Origin: Catonia carolina
Lineage: Eukaryota; Arthropoda; Insecta; Hemiptera; Achilidae
Length of the DNA: 64,000 bases
NCBI GenBank assembly: GCA_035578175.1
Contig: JAQMRL010000006.1
Location: 23,161,506 to 23,225,505, forward strand
Direction of reading: 5' to 3'
Shown here piece after piece: positions 11,226 to 22,751 of this stretch. The position numbers were made by a program, and so were the translations under genes. Each line of letters opens with the position of its first letter. Positions within the stretch are counted from its first letter, which is position 1. The notes beneath the pieces were generated by a model. The model was not told where the DNA came from. It made no database searches and saw only the letters and a program-made list of their open reading frames with translations.

Positions 11226-13689
11226 AAAAGTTTGGTTCATAGTCTACCATTCAACGTGCGTATCATTTCATATAAATACGCTTCCATTTTATAAGAGCTA
11301 ATCCGTGGAGATACTAAACGCAATTTGGATAAAAAAGTGAACTACGTATTTTGTAAAATTTATTTATTTAATTGAAAAGAAAATGGTATGATTTAGAGTT
11401 GACCCTGGATCAAAGCCAAAGGTGTGTTGTGAAAAACAAAAGGTGAAAAGTAATCAAATTTTTGGCGCTCCATCAAGCTTCATCTATCTTTTTCTGTCGT
11501 TTTTGCTTTTTGAACTTAACACGCTGGCACAATATTTAAAATAACATAAGTTACAAAAATAAATAGTCTGCCAGTAATTTGTAAAATTTTTTGAAAGGTT
11601 TTATCTTACTCAAACAATTTGTCTGGTCGTATTATATTTTGACATATTGTTGTTTTTTATTGTCCTACAATGAAATATGTAAAATTTTTAAGCATCTATT
11701 AACTTAACTAATGAAATAAAAATTCAAAAAATTTCTCGTCTGAATTCTAAAATATCCGTTTGTTTCATGGGTGGGCGTGCCTACTGACAAACAATACTGC
11801 AGTAAATGACAATAGTAGGCTGATGAAAGCGTTTTTTGAATATGTTTCTCAGAATCAGTGGTCAGACATAAAATTTTTGTCAAAGTTCAATTGTCGCAGT
11901 CAAGGTTTTTATTTTTTTATGTCTAATATTATTTCTAATTTTTTTTTTTAGGTTTATGTACTCTTTATTATTCTTTAAATTCTTCTAGCTAAGAGTAGAA
12001 GATACGATGTTCGGATCTATTACTCTGAACAATTCTTCATTTTTCTCGAAATTGATTAACCTGTTTAAATAAAAACGACAAAGCATCACTGGTTCAGTTT
12101 AGTAGCAACTCGGATGTGAAACCATTGAAATTATAGAGTAATAATTTGTTAAAACCAGTTTGTGAATCGTAACACGTGGGTTTGGTACAAAAGTTTGCGA
12201 GAGAAAGTAAAAAACCAACATGTGGAGGGTCATGAGTTCTGCGACATCCCTTTAAATCCACCACCGAAAGTGATATTAGTGAATTGTTGCTGATGCCAGA
12301 TGATCGAACATTCGAACATTTGTTTACCAACCAACTGGGTGTTTACTAGTTGCTTACAAGCCAACCAACGTTGTAGTATTGGACGTCGCTGAAAAGATAG
12401 GCATCCCAACTTCTTTTAAGAAATAGTGAAATACTAAGTTTGAAGTTGGAACTTGCCAGGAGGCCTTATATTGTATTGTTTATGATGATAATGAGAAAGT
12501 AAATTTGGAAACAATATTGCCCTTGAACAAATGTTTATTGTTTTCATAAAAACTGACGTCCCTTACAAAAACAATTTAAAAAAAACAAATGAAACAAACA
12601 TTTTGGCACATTCTATTTTTAAATTTAAGACTCGTAACCTTTTATGATCTTCATTACAAACATTTCATTTTTATTGAAATAGTAAACAGATGATTTAACA
12701 TCACTTGACTTAACGTGCGTGGGCGTTACTGTTAAAACAATACAAAACAACGTACCACTAGAAATAGAACCGAAAAACTAACCTGTGAGTAATTTCTAAA
12801 AAATTTATACGACCAAATAAAAATTTGTCTACGTTTCATTTCAGTTTACTTGACACAAAGGATTAAAGTCTCAACGAAAATACAACAGTCATGTTATTCA
12901 AAAATAAAGCATTTAACTGTAGAACTATAAATTTTAGAAATAGATTGGCGCCTGAATTCTTAAAATAGGAAAAAGTTTATCCATTTTAATCCATCCATAT
13001 TTATTATCACAAAGACGTGATTTTACATGTTTAGTCGATAATCTACTCGATCCACTTCTGTCTTATAATTCATGAAATTTCATAACGATGTTTATGTTTT
13101 ATAAAAAACTGAGTCAGATTGGAAGAAAGGATTCTAAATTAAGTATAGTTTGCATCATGATTAAAATTCAAAGTTAACTCTTAAATTTGTTTCTGAGTGC
13201 TACAATTCAGATAAAATTTTCGACTGATAGCCGAATATTACTATGCAGGCCATCAGTCGAAATACTGGTTTCAATCGTAACATTAGGAACGTTTCCCCAA
13301 AAATTACTGAACAATTTCTTAAAAAAATTTAACGGCAGTTTATTGTTTTTTTACATTCGTTGATTTTTCGAGCAATAAGTTTCAGAGGATCTTAGAATAA
13401 TTTTCCTGTTTTGAAGGTTCACAGGATACAAAAATTACACCTAAAATATTTCGTAAAGTTATGTATTTTGCAGTTATTTCATAGTAAAATTAAGCATGTG
13501 TGGACATAACGAGTTGAATACTGTGCAGAAAATTTACCCAAAAGTTTCTGATAAAATGTTTAAGTTATTAGGTTAAAAAGGAACCATATTTTTTTTTAAA
13601 AATAGAGCTAAACTTATTTAACCGCGTGAGTAATACTAACTTAATAAACAAAAAATATTGATCGATTTATTAAAAAAAAATCCCTTTTA
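11226..13689. other. Unique AT-rich sequence
   Basis: No supported gene or repeat. A 78-codon reverse frame at 12094-12330 has no recognisable domain. Confidence 0.45.
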
Positions 13690-14125
13690 GAGTCGAAGCG
13701 TCTCATGGGTGCTGGAAATTTTTATAAATGTTTAACTTTGGCTTAGGGCAAAAACCATTAATGATTTCTGTGTCTACTCTATAAGAGGAATCGAATGACA
13801 CTTTTTTTGTTTCCAAATATCGAGTTTGATTTCTTGACTTACGGTTTTGGACCACATACGGTCAGAAACGGAACTTCAAACCCAATTTAGACCCACCAAC
13901 TTTTGAATAGATTTTTTTTTGTCATCAGTCTCTTGACTGGTTTGATGCAGTTCTCCAACCTGTTCTATCTTGCGCAAGTCGTTTCATATCTACATACCTG
14001 TAACACCCTACATCTTTTGTAGGGTTTAATTGAATAGATTACGAATCCGAAAACCGTTTGTTGCTATCTCTTGTAGTTTCTGACATCTACTTAGATGTGA
14101 TGGTCGGACGGACACTAAAAATTAT
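13690..14125 (-). repeat. Repeat Z copy, interrupted
   Basis: Reverse complement matches the array at 39395-40345: tgacgcacgg-type start, tttctgacatctacttagat, tcttgtagtttctgac, and the 3' block aaaaaccattaatgatttctg. Carries an insertion at 13914-14029. Confidence 0.7.
13914..14029 (-). mobile_element. 5'-truncated retroposon with hairpin 3' end
   Basis: 116-bp insertion in repeat Z with a perfect 11-bp TSD, TTGAATAGATT (13903-13913 and 14030-14040). Read on the minus strand its 3' end is CAAACCAGTCAAGAGACTGA followed by TGAC and a poly(A) run. That hairpin closely resembles the 3' end of R400. It is probably the tail of a LINE or a SINE. Confidence 0.8.
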
Positions 14126-14488
14126 AAATTATAATTTTAAAAATTGCCGCCGATCATGTTATTGAGTGAATGTTTCCAAATTTATGACGTTCATTTGTAA
14201 TTTTGCAAAATATGGTTTCAAAAATTAATGTATAATGTTCTTTAAAAATTTAAAATCCTAATGACCTCTTGTAGAAATAAGCAACTTATATTTTCAGACA
14301 GCAACAAACTCAAAAATCTTGTTAAAAAAATTCGATTCCGGATTAATTTTTTATATGTCATTTATTTAAATTTACAACTACGTAGCTACGTACAACCAGT
14401 AAATACTTTTGCAATTTACTACATAGTGCTCAACATTTTCTAGGAGAACACCAATCATTAACAGGATTCGCGAGGTTAAATGTCATAT

Positions 14489-14879
14489 CTGCTAATAACA
14501 GACTGGTGGTGTGTTCAATTATTTGCACTCAATCTGTTAGTTTCAGAGCTACAAAAATTAGTTCTTTTCCTTATCACATAGGCCATTAAGTCACTGAAAT
14601 ATTTAAAAACAGAGAAGGTAAAGGTGTAAAAGACACTAGTCAGAGTTACTTCCTCTGAAAGCAATTAATTTCATTATACAGCTTAACCCTTTGGTGAATG
14701 AAGTGAAGGTGTCATTTGCCGGGTGGAAAATATGTGCTTTTCAGAGGTCTTGGCATGCCCATAAACATACTTTTCAATTCAGTGAGGAAGACAATGGTAA
14801 ACAACCTGACTCCTCGTTTTACTTAGTAAAACCTCTAGTGGTTTAAATCAACCTTTTGGCTGATGACCTATAACGACAA
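14489..14879 (+). repeat. R400 copy
   Basis: Near full length. Flanks ATGTCATAT (14480-14488) and ATATCATAT (14880-14888) form an imperfect TSD. Confidence 0.8.
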
Positions 14880-14939
14880 ATATCATATTGATTGTTAACT
14901 TATGTTTACTGTGAAAATAGAAATCAGATAATCAGTGAA

Positions 14940-15105
14940 TCTTTCCCAAATCTCTGCTCCACCTTTTGCGAAGCCGACGATTGAGGTTACCTGGTAAACG
15001 TGAAGAATTGTGGCAATTGACCTGAACATTTTTGATTGGAAACGTTGTAGATTAGCTAGAACCAAGGGTTGAACTAAGTCATAAATTTGGTATCCGAACA
15101 TCCGT
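14940..15105 (-). pseudogene. Jockey-like LINE 3' remnant
   Basis: Reverse-strand NLQRFQSKMFRSI followed, after an internal deletion, by a segment matching the GNP-RRL-RRWSR end of the LINE at 28497-28715. Family knowledge: this is the C-terminal part of a Jockey-type RT ORF. Confidence 0.65.
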
Positions 15106-15760
15106 TTATTTTAATAGTAAACTCGGTTAATTAGGTTGGTTTTTTGTCTTTCTTGCTGGGACGAAAATTATGAAGACTTTTTACGATTTTATCAGGGCCT
15201 GTGTATAGCTATTACCCTATATTCTATTTTCACCTGATAGAATAAACACATTTCTTTATTTAATAAAATTAACTTTTGATCTTTATAAATGTAGCAAAAT
15301 TTTAGTGTAGCTACAAATAACAAAATGAATCACAAATATTAAATCACTCATGACTTGTAATAATAATTTACTTCACAAAGGAATTTAAATGGAACGAAGT
15401 CTCAAATTTAAATTTATAACCAAGTTATTTGACCCCATAATTTAACGTAAACATTTTATAAATACAGAACAGAGAATGTCGTAAATGTAGTTCAATGTAT
15501 CTTTTAACATAAACATTGCATATTATTAAAATATGTAGCAAGTAGGACTTAACTCTTAATAATGTAAGAACATTATTAATTGAAATCATGTTATAATTCA
15601 AATTCTGTGACATTTAATTCTTATCTGCCAACAATTTTAATGCATAATCATTAAACATAATTTCACCAGCCTTTCTACGCTGTTGTTTGTACAAAAGTGA
15701 GTACAAACTTAATAAAGAAGCTAGCCGAGCTTCTTCAAAACAGTAAAAAACAAATTGCTA
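15106..15760. other. AT-rich sequence, nothing recognised
   Basis: No supported feature. Confidence 0.4.
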
Positions 15761-15807
15761 CTGTCACCGGATGGCGACATTAAGTGGCGAGTTAAAACCT
15801 TTAATTT

Positions 15808-16175
15808 TTGGTGGCCCTGAAAAGGGCCGTTTAAGGGTGGTCGTCTTGGAGAAGCGTCGGTCGTAGTCGTCGTGACGGTCGGAGGCTGGGCGACACGGCG
15901 TGTCGTCGTCCAGCGGAGACATCATCTTCTTCCCTCGCAGTAGTGCGTCAATGGCTGATTCGTCGGATCCGGTGGGCGTAAGGCTCGGTCGAGGGACCGC
16001 TGAGGGCATCGCTTGCGTCAGCGGGCAATGACGGTCCGGTCGACGGTTTACGGTATCGGGTCGGCGAGCGGAAGCTCTCTCTTGCGGGGTCGTCGATGAG
16101 CCTTCGTTGGAGTCCGGTAGCCGTGTGCCGATGGTGGACGTCTTGTCTGCTGTCTGAATCGGAATTGAATCTCTC
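15808..16175 (-). other. Histone-style short transcription unit, product unknown
   Basis: A GC-rich island in AT-rich DNA. On the minus strand it has TATATAAAG at 16192-16200, then about 365 bp, then a histone-type 3' stem-loop at 15813-15828. Length and signals fit a replication-dependent histone gene. However, no frame reads as H1, H2A, H2B, H3 or H4. The longest frames inside are 101 codons (16048-16353, starting upstream of the TATA) and 81 codons (15764-16009, starting MPSAVPRPSLTPTGS and running through the stem-loop). It may be a badly decayed histone pseudogene, a histone flank fused to other DNA, or a non-coding RNA using the histone end signal. The expected Lys/Arg-rich histone core is absent. 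Confidence 0.45.
15813..15828 (-). terminator. Histone mRNA 3' stem-loop
   Basis: Minus strand reads AAAC-GGCCCTTTTCAGGGCC-ACCA. The 6-bp stem, the TTTC loop region, the A-rich 5' flank and the ACCA 3' flank match the stem-loop that sets the 3' end of metazoan replication-dependent histone mRNAs. An A-rich tract follows (aaaattaaagg), where a downstream element would sit. Confidence 0.75.
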
Positions 16176-16191
16176 GGCTCAGTGTAGCGCT

Positions 16192-16200
16192 CTTTATATA
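16192..16200 (-). promoter_or_regulatory. TATA box
   Basis: Minus strand TATATAAAG inside the GC-rich island, flanked by repeated GAGCGCT motifs. The expected start is near 16165-16170. Confidence 0.5.
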
Positions 16201-16527
16201 GTTGCCGAGAGCGCTGTGGTAGAGGGTGGTTATTGGTCTTGGCCTTGGTGAAAAAGGCCTCTGTCGGTAGGCCGCCACAAGCCTACCACCCCTCTCGGAA
16301 CTATTGGCGGCTCCCTCTGTTGCTATGTCGGAAGATTTGATAGCCAGCAGCACAGTACCTAATCAAAGGGGGTGACGGTGATACTACAAAAGAAAGATTT
16401 ATTGCGATAAAGAGTCTGACTTGGAAAAATTAAAAAACTAAATTTTCAGATTTTAACAATCGTATAGGCTACAATTAGAAATACGCGCTTTCCAATGGTA
16501 CTAAAATCAAGTCTACCAATATGTAGT

Positions 16528-16885
16528 TAAGGTCATCAGCTAAACGGCTGGTTTTAACCTCTAGAGCCTTTATTAAGTAAAACGAGGAGTGAGGTGGTTT
16601 ACTATTGTCTTCCTTACTGAGTGAAAAAGTTTGCTTTTCTATTTTCCACTTTGCAAATGCCACCTTCACGTCATTCACCACAGGGTCTGGCGGCATAATT
16701 AAATTCATTACTGTCAGAGGAGATAACTCTGATTATATTGTGGCTTTTACACCTATAGATTTTCTGTCCTTAAACGCTTCAGTCATATCATTGGCTGATC
16801 ATGTGATAAGAAAAAGAACTATTTTTTTATAGCCTAGGAACTAGCAGTTTGAGTACAAATAATTTAACACTCCTGTATGGGTAAA
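16528..16885 (-). repeat. R400 copy
   Basis: Reversed. The 3' hairpin is mutated (gctaaacggctgg) and the head is shortened (actcctgtatgggtaaac). Confidence 0.8.
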
Positions 16886-18514
16886 CTACGACAACTATAA
16901 ACACTGCTTTAATTCTATAGTTTTTTTGCGAACAAATTCATTCTGTATTTGCTCGTTTTCCAAAAATTACCTTTTTAAAGTTTTTATGTCAGTTATTTCA
17001 GAATTAATAAAATAATAACATAACTAAGTCTCCTTCAAGGTAAATCCAAAATATGATGACGGCTACGCCTTTTTAGCTCTTTCACCAACTAATTGGAGAA
17101 CAATTTTTATGAATTTTAAAGTTTCTTGATTGCTGTAACTAAATTTTGAAATATTTATTTTCTTGATTGGTGAAATATTTAAGTACCCAAAAACATTTTG
17201 ATAAAAATACGTAGTTGTTATTTTAATTAAAAACTTCGTTGCTTCTCCAAGTCATTTTCGACAAGTTTTTTCCCAAAACGATAGGCATAACAACAAGAAA
17301 AATTATACAATTGATGTGTCTTATAAATCAATAATTTTTTTGTACTGACGAAGTGAAAATCTATCTTTTAACGTGTAGTAAGTCTTTTTTTTATAAGATC
17401 TCCAGTTAATATAAATTTGCGGAACCTTTAAGGGTTCTTTCGCTTTGTAGACTAGCGCGATAGTCACTACGCTACAGATGCAATCTAAAACAAATCTCAG
17501 TTCACCAAACTACCATCACTATTCAAAACCGTATGCGGATATATTCACAAATAGACCTATAGAAAGATTTTTTGGCGGATTTATCCGTTAATTATCCGGG
17601 AAACATTAATGAAGTTTTCACTTAACGGTTAATGTGTTAATATTTAAGTAGTCACAATAATATTTTTCTTTATTGAAGATTTCTCTAAAATAAAAATAAA
17701 TTATAATAAGCCTAAACAATTAATAAAATAATAATTTTATTATGAATAGATTTACAATTTATTGAAAAGACTTTGGACATTTAGTACTTGTTATGAACAA
17801 ACATCCAATATAAACTGCACGATTGTCAATTAAGTTAAAACGCAAAAAGACGTTACAATCTATATTTAGATTTTGTTAATTTAATTCTATTATTTTTACC
17901 TACCGTTTAAATATACATTTTAAAACCGCATAATTAAAGACATAATACGAAAATAGTTGCATAATGAAAGACTTAAATACCAAAATTACAAAAAACAAGC
18001 GACACGCGACGATTAAGAACCGTGGCGTAAACAAATTAATTAAAATTCCTTCACATTTAAGTTTTATCCTTGTGTGTATAAAAATTTAAAATTGTGTTGT
18101 TCTGCATGTAATTTAATTTAAATTCACATACGGAACAGTAAAGAGAAACCAAAATAAAATAAGTTGTAGGTGCACTAAATAGTTGTTCTGGACTGAATAG
18201 TTTATTACTATTTTAAACTTGCAATAGAATGAATTGCAGCGAATACAAACAATAGATGTTAGTAATAATAAACTGAAAACAATGCAATTAACAATTTGGT
18301 GATAGAATATTGGAATATATCCCGGTTTCGCGCACCGTCAACACTTGCGGCAAAATAAATATTGCGTACCAGCTTTTGAAGTACATCAATTACTCTTTGT
18401 AGTGTCTACTTAGTTAACATGCGAAGGAAATTTCAAAAGATCGCTCTGTTGTTAAAAATTTATTCTAAAAAATTTATAAATTTCTTTACTTTCTCTTGCC
18501 TATATATAAATATA
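16886..18514. other. AT-rich sequence, nothing recognised
   Basis: No supported feature apart from low-complexity AT. Confidence 0.45.
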
Positions 18515-18904
18515 CTGCCCAAACAGACAGGTGGAATGTCAAATTATTTACACTCAATCTGTTAGTTATAGGGCTAAAATAAATAGTTCTGTTTCTTATC
18601 ACATGGTCAGCCAATTAAATGACTGCATCATTTAAAAACAGAAGGGGCAGAGGTTTAAAATACTAATCAAAGTTGTCTCCTCTGAAAGTAATGCATTTCA
18701 ATATACAGCCAGACCCTGTGGTGAATGAAGTGAAGGTGTTATTTGCAGAGTAGAAAATATGTGCGTTTCAGAGGGCCCGGCATGCTTATAAGCGTACTTT
18801 TCCACTCAGTGAGGAAGGCAAGGTAAACCACCTTACTCCTCGTTTTACTTAGTAAAACCTCTACAGGTTCAAACCAGCCTTTCGGCTGATGACCTAAACA
18901 ACAT
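18515..18904 (+). repeat. R400 copy
   Basis: Full length, from ctgcccaaacagacaggtgg to gctgatgacctaaacaacat. Flanks ATAAATATA and ATGAATATA are a probable TSD. Confidence 0.85.
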
Positions 18905-18913
18905 ATGAATATA

Positions 18914-19944
18914 TAGGAAGGAAAAATATTGTTTTCATGTCGATTTTCCGAAATCGAGTTTTCACAGGATCTACACGTTTTCAGACCCCCTGAACCCAAA
19001 AAACATGTTTTTAGCGATTGGTGTGTGTGTGTATAAACAGAATATCTTAAGAACGGAACATCGTATCTACGAACTTGAAACTTAAGTTAAATATCTCTAA
19101 AGGACCCGTCACAAACATTTTTATCAAAATCGGTCAACTGGAAGTAGTAGTTTATTCGTGTCATTTTTCACTTTTTTACGATTTTCTCAAACACGGCTCC
19201 TACAATTTTTTTAAAAGTCGCCTCATTTACTATATTTTTTTGCTCTACAAAATAGAGTAGATGCCTGCTGAAAATTTTTGAGAGGTTGTTTTCTCGTAAA
19301 CAATTGTTTTTTATGTTTGCGACTTAAATACGCATTTTAGCGCAAAAATTTATGTAATAATAGTTGTAGAGAATTTAAAAACTACAACTTTAATTCCAAA
19401 CACTTCATTGTATAACGCCTAGGTTTAGCGGTAATTAGCGATTTTCTGCTTTTTCTCTCGAAAACGTGTAAAAAATCGATTTTTTTTCAGATTTCAGCCT
19501 TAGTATGCACTTTACGACAAAAATGCAGGCAATTTATAGGAAATTAGAAGATTACAACTTTTATTTAGAGCATTTTTCTCTACAGAGCCTAGTTATGCGT
19601 GAAGAGTGTTTTTCCGTATTTTAAAGCCTAACTAAGGTTGATTTTCATTTGCGTCTTTCACGCTTGATTAAAATAGGTAATGTTTTTGAGGTTAGTTTTT
19701 TTGTTTATTTCTAAGGTTTATTACTAATGTTAGGTTAAATTGATAATTATTTGCATTGGAAAGAGAAAATCGCGTGAGTGTTTCACACCAGATATTTTAT
19801 TTCTCTTAAACTACATAAGTACTTTATACTACTTGCCTGTGTAATAGCCACATGAATTGACCGTTTGAGGGACAAGTTAATTTTGAAATTTAACCAAAAC
19901 CTCAGTCTGAAAAACAAGCAATATTATGTACATATGAATATTGT
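18914..19944. other. Possible old repeat with internal direct repeats
   Basis: Contains (GT)n at 19020-19032 and two diverged copies of a short block (aaaactacaactttaattcc near 19375; agattacaacttttatttag near 19548), about 170 bp apart. No coding signal and no matching second copy in the window. Confidence 0.3.
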
Positions 19945-20003
19945 CGTTTAGGTTATCAGTCGAAAGGCTGGATTCAATCTCTAGAGGCTTTATGAAGTAA
20001 AGC
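19945..20003 (-). repeat. R400 3' end fragment
   Basis: Only the hairpin end is present: gtttaggttatcagtcgaaa, ggctggattcaatctctaga, ggctttatgaagtaaagc. Confidence 0.75.
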
Positions 20004-20209
20004 TCTGAAAAAGTGACCCGATAGATTCGTTTAACATTTATTGAAATATGAAGGATTAGTAAGAACAATCACGGGGAGAATAACTGAGGGAGTACGAGTA
20101 AAATTAGATCAAAAACTGACTATTTAGTAGCTGTAACGGGAGGTGAAAAATTGAGGGTTGACAAAAGAAAACATACATAATTAAAAAAATATTATATATT
20201 GGACAAACT

Positions 20210-20516
20210 AACCCACCAGGTTGGTCTAGAGGTAAAGTCATCGCCACGAGTTTTCGGAGACAGAGGTTCCTGGCTCAAATCCTGAAAAAGGTATTTACTT
20301 TTATCGGATTTGAACACTAGTGAGTGGTTACCGGTGTATTTTGATGGTTGGGGTTCGATTAATGATATTCTCTTAGGAATGTTTGTCCTGGGTTTGTACA
20401 AAACTACACCTCATTTACACGTCATGCGCATCATCCTCATCTCATTGAGTCGGGTTGCTTATTGTTCTGAATTGAACAGATTGCAACGTACACGCATGAG
20501 GAATAAAACAAAAAAA
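20210..20516 (+). repeat. SINE-4 tRNA-like SINE, full copy
   Basis: 307 bp with tRNA-like head (A box TGGTCTAGAGGTAAA, B box GGTTCCTGGCTCAAATCC) and a long body containing ggggttcgattaatgatatt and gcttattgttctgaattgaa. The tail is ataaaacaaaaaaa. TSD TTGGACAAACT (20199-20209) and TTGGGCAAACT (20517-20527), 10 of 11. Confidence 0.8.
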
Positions 20517-20616
20517 TTGGGCAAACTTAAACAAGCACAAAATTTTGAAGGTAGTGCACTATAGAGAGCGGTTCACCAGACTTGTTAACAATCTTCCTTG
20601 ACATGAGTTGGTAATC

Positions 20617-20819
20617 GAAGAAGAAGCAGAAAAAGAAGGAGAAGGTAAAGGTGAAGAATAAGCAGAAGAATAAAAAGGAGGGAAGAAAAAGAAGAACGAG
20701 AAGTAGAAGCGGAAGCAATAACAGAAGACGAAGAAGAAGAAGAAGAAGGAGGAGGAGGAGGAGGAGGAGGAGGAGGAGAAGAAGAAAAAATAAGTAGAAG
20801 GAGAAGGTGAAGGAGAAGG

Positions 20820-20850
<31 letters not shown>

Positions 20851-20945
20851 ATACAAGGAGAAGGAGAAGAAAAAGAAGAACGAGAAGCAGAAGCGGAAGC
20901 AAAATAAGAGGGAGAAGGAGAAAAAGAAGAAGAATGAGAGGTGGA
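20617..20945. repeat. Purine (GAA/GGA) low-complexity tract
   Basis: 329 bp of impure (GAA)n/(GGA)n on the + strand. It creates long Leu/Ser/Phe frames on the reverse strand that are not genes. A pure purine strand of this length could form triplex DNA. Confidence 0.9.
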
Positions 20946-21870
20946 CATAGTTTTGTATGTGGGACTAAAGAGGCTTACTGAAGACAGAAAAACGTGGAGA
21001 ACTGCATCAAAGCAATCAAGATGAATTAAGATAAAAAGTAACTATAATTTTATAAATAAATATTAGTACCATTTTGAAACTGATGAATGATTGTTTTTTA
21101 AATTTACAATGAATTTTGTATAGTTATAAATAAACAGTTTTAAATATAGTCTACTTATTTCTCTATAACATTATGCAAATTCAGATGCATGAACGGATAA
21201 TACCAACAGGTAAAATACAGTTACATGCGATATAAAATTCTGCTGCAAGTGTTGACGAACAATACCACAAAATAGCACGTTTTGGACTATTAAACATAAT
21301 AAACGGACTAAAAATAAACTTCAATTATTTATAATAAAGCAAGCAAGTACAATAGAAATGCATACCTACACATTGTTTAACTGTTATAATGGTTTAAGTA
21401 AATATCACTTTTAGAATTTTTGTATTAACTTACTTCATACATATTTAGTCAAATTGGGCTTAATTTTGAAAAACAATACGGATATTGTTTTAAGAAATGG
21501 ATTCTTTAAAAATTTCTGTATGAATATTAACTATTACAAAACTTACTTCGTGTAAAAAGTTTTTAACTTTGCCAATATTCTCCTTATTTGCTCGCACCTG
21601 ACTAAACCATTTTTTGTATTTGAAAATAGATACCAGAAATTGAACTACAATGTAACAAGTCACTTCACTAAAGATATGAAATTATTCTTTCTCTTAATTA
21701 TTATATTACATGATGCAATTTCAGTAATGAGTTGTATTTTAAAAATTCTTTCTCAGCAGAATTTTCCAAAAAAGATGCGGATGTGAAATTAATTCTTATT
21801 GTAAATAGAATAGTTGGAATAAGTTTTGCCACGGTCAGCCATCGCAAAATAATTTTAAATTTATGTACTT
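20946..21870. other. AT-rich sequence, nothing recognised
   Basis: No supported feature. Confidence 0.4.
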
Positions 21871-22560
21871 TATGAGACTCAACTTCACACTTCTGAATCT
21901 ACCCGTTATTTAGGTTTATATCTAGATAAGAGGCTCACATGGAATGCACACGTGAATAAACCAAGAAAGGCACTCGAGGACAGGTTCAACAGTTGTACAA
22001 ACTTCTTTTACGCAAATCCGAGTTACCAACTACATCCAAATTAACCATTTATAACTCCTACCTTCGACCAATATGGAGCTATGCCAATTAGCTTTACTGC
22101 TGTGCAAAACAACCGATATTAGCAAAAATTCAGAGTTTCCAATCAAAGCTTTTACGGAGGATAGTTAACCCCCTACTATGTAACTAATAAAACGCTACAC
22201 TCAGACCTAAACGTACCCTACATAAATTACGTGTTCTTAAAACTCTATACAAAATTTAGGAAGAAACTCGTGAACCACCATAACCCATTGATCTCAAATC
22301 TGGCTACGCAGACTCTCCAAAACAATCCAATAAGATGTCTAAAACGCCGATGGAGCCGGGACCTCATCAATTAACGTAGTACTGTAATTGACTATCCGTT
22401 ACAGTGTTCTAAATGCTACACTTATCTATTCACGTTGGAGTCTGTCACTGGACTGTGTCTCCACTCACGTTTATTTACCATGTTAATTTTTTCCAAATTT
22501 TGTGTTATCACATTCACTGATTGTTTCCAACAGATTGCGAATTTCCTAAATAGAGAAAAA
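21871..22560 (+). pseudogene. Jockey-like LINE 3' part, longest copy
   Basis: Broken frames read TRYLGLYLDKRLTWNAHV, RKALEDRFN, YYVTNKTLHSDLNVPYI, NHHNPLISNLATQTLQNNPI and RCLKRRWSRDL. This is the characteristic C-terminal region of Jockey-clade RT proteins (family knowledge). The 3' UTR (gtcactggactgtg...cactcacgtttattt) is shared with the copy at 52778. Frameshifts and stops make it inactive. Confidence 0.8.
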
Positions 22561-22751
22561 AATTTATGTAACTTAAATTATTTTTTTTACATAAAAACCT
22601 CCTTTATCCGAAATTCCGGTTTATCTGAAAAAAGTTAAAAAAATAATTGTTTTTCTTTAAAAAGGACTTTGCCGTATCCGAGCACGTCTCCATATTACCT
22701 GAGGTAACTACTTGGTAACCTCCATATTACCTAAGGTAACTACTATCGGTT

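Noticed and set aside
12094..12330. 78-codon minus-strand gene
   Set aside because: No domain, no splice or promoter context, single-copy AT-rich region.
20527..20948. Poly-Leu and Poly-Ser open frames on the minus strand
   Set aside because: Products of a purine microsatellite tract.
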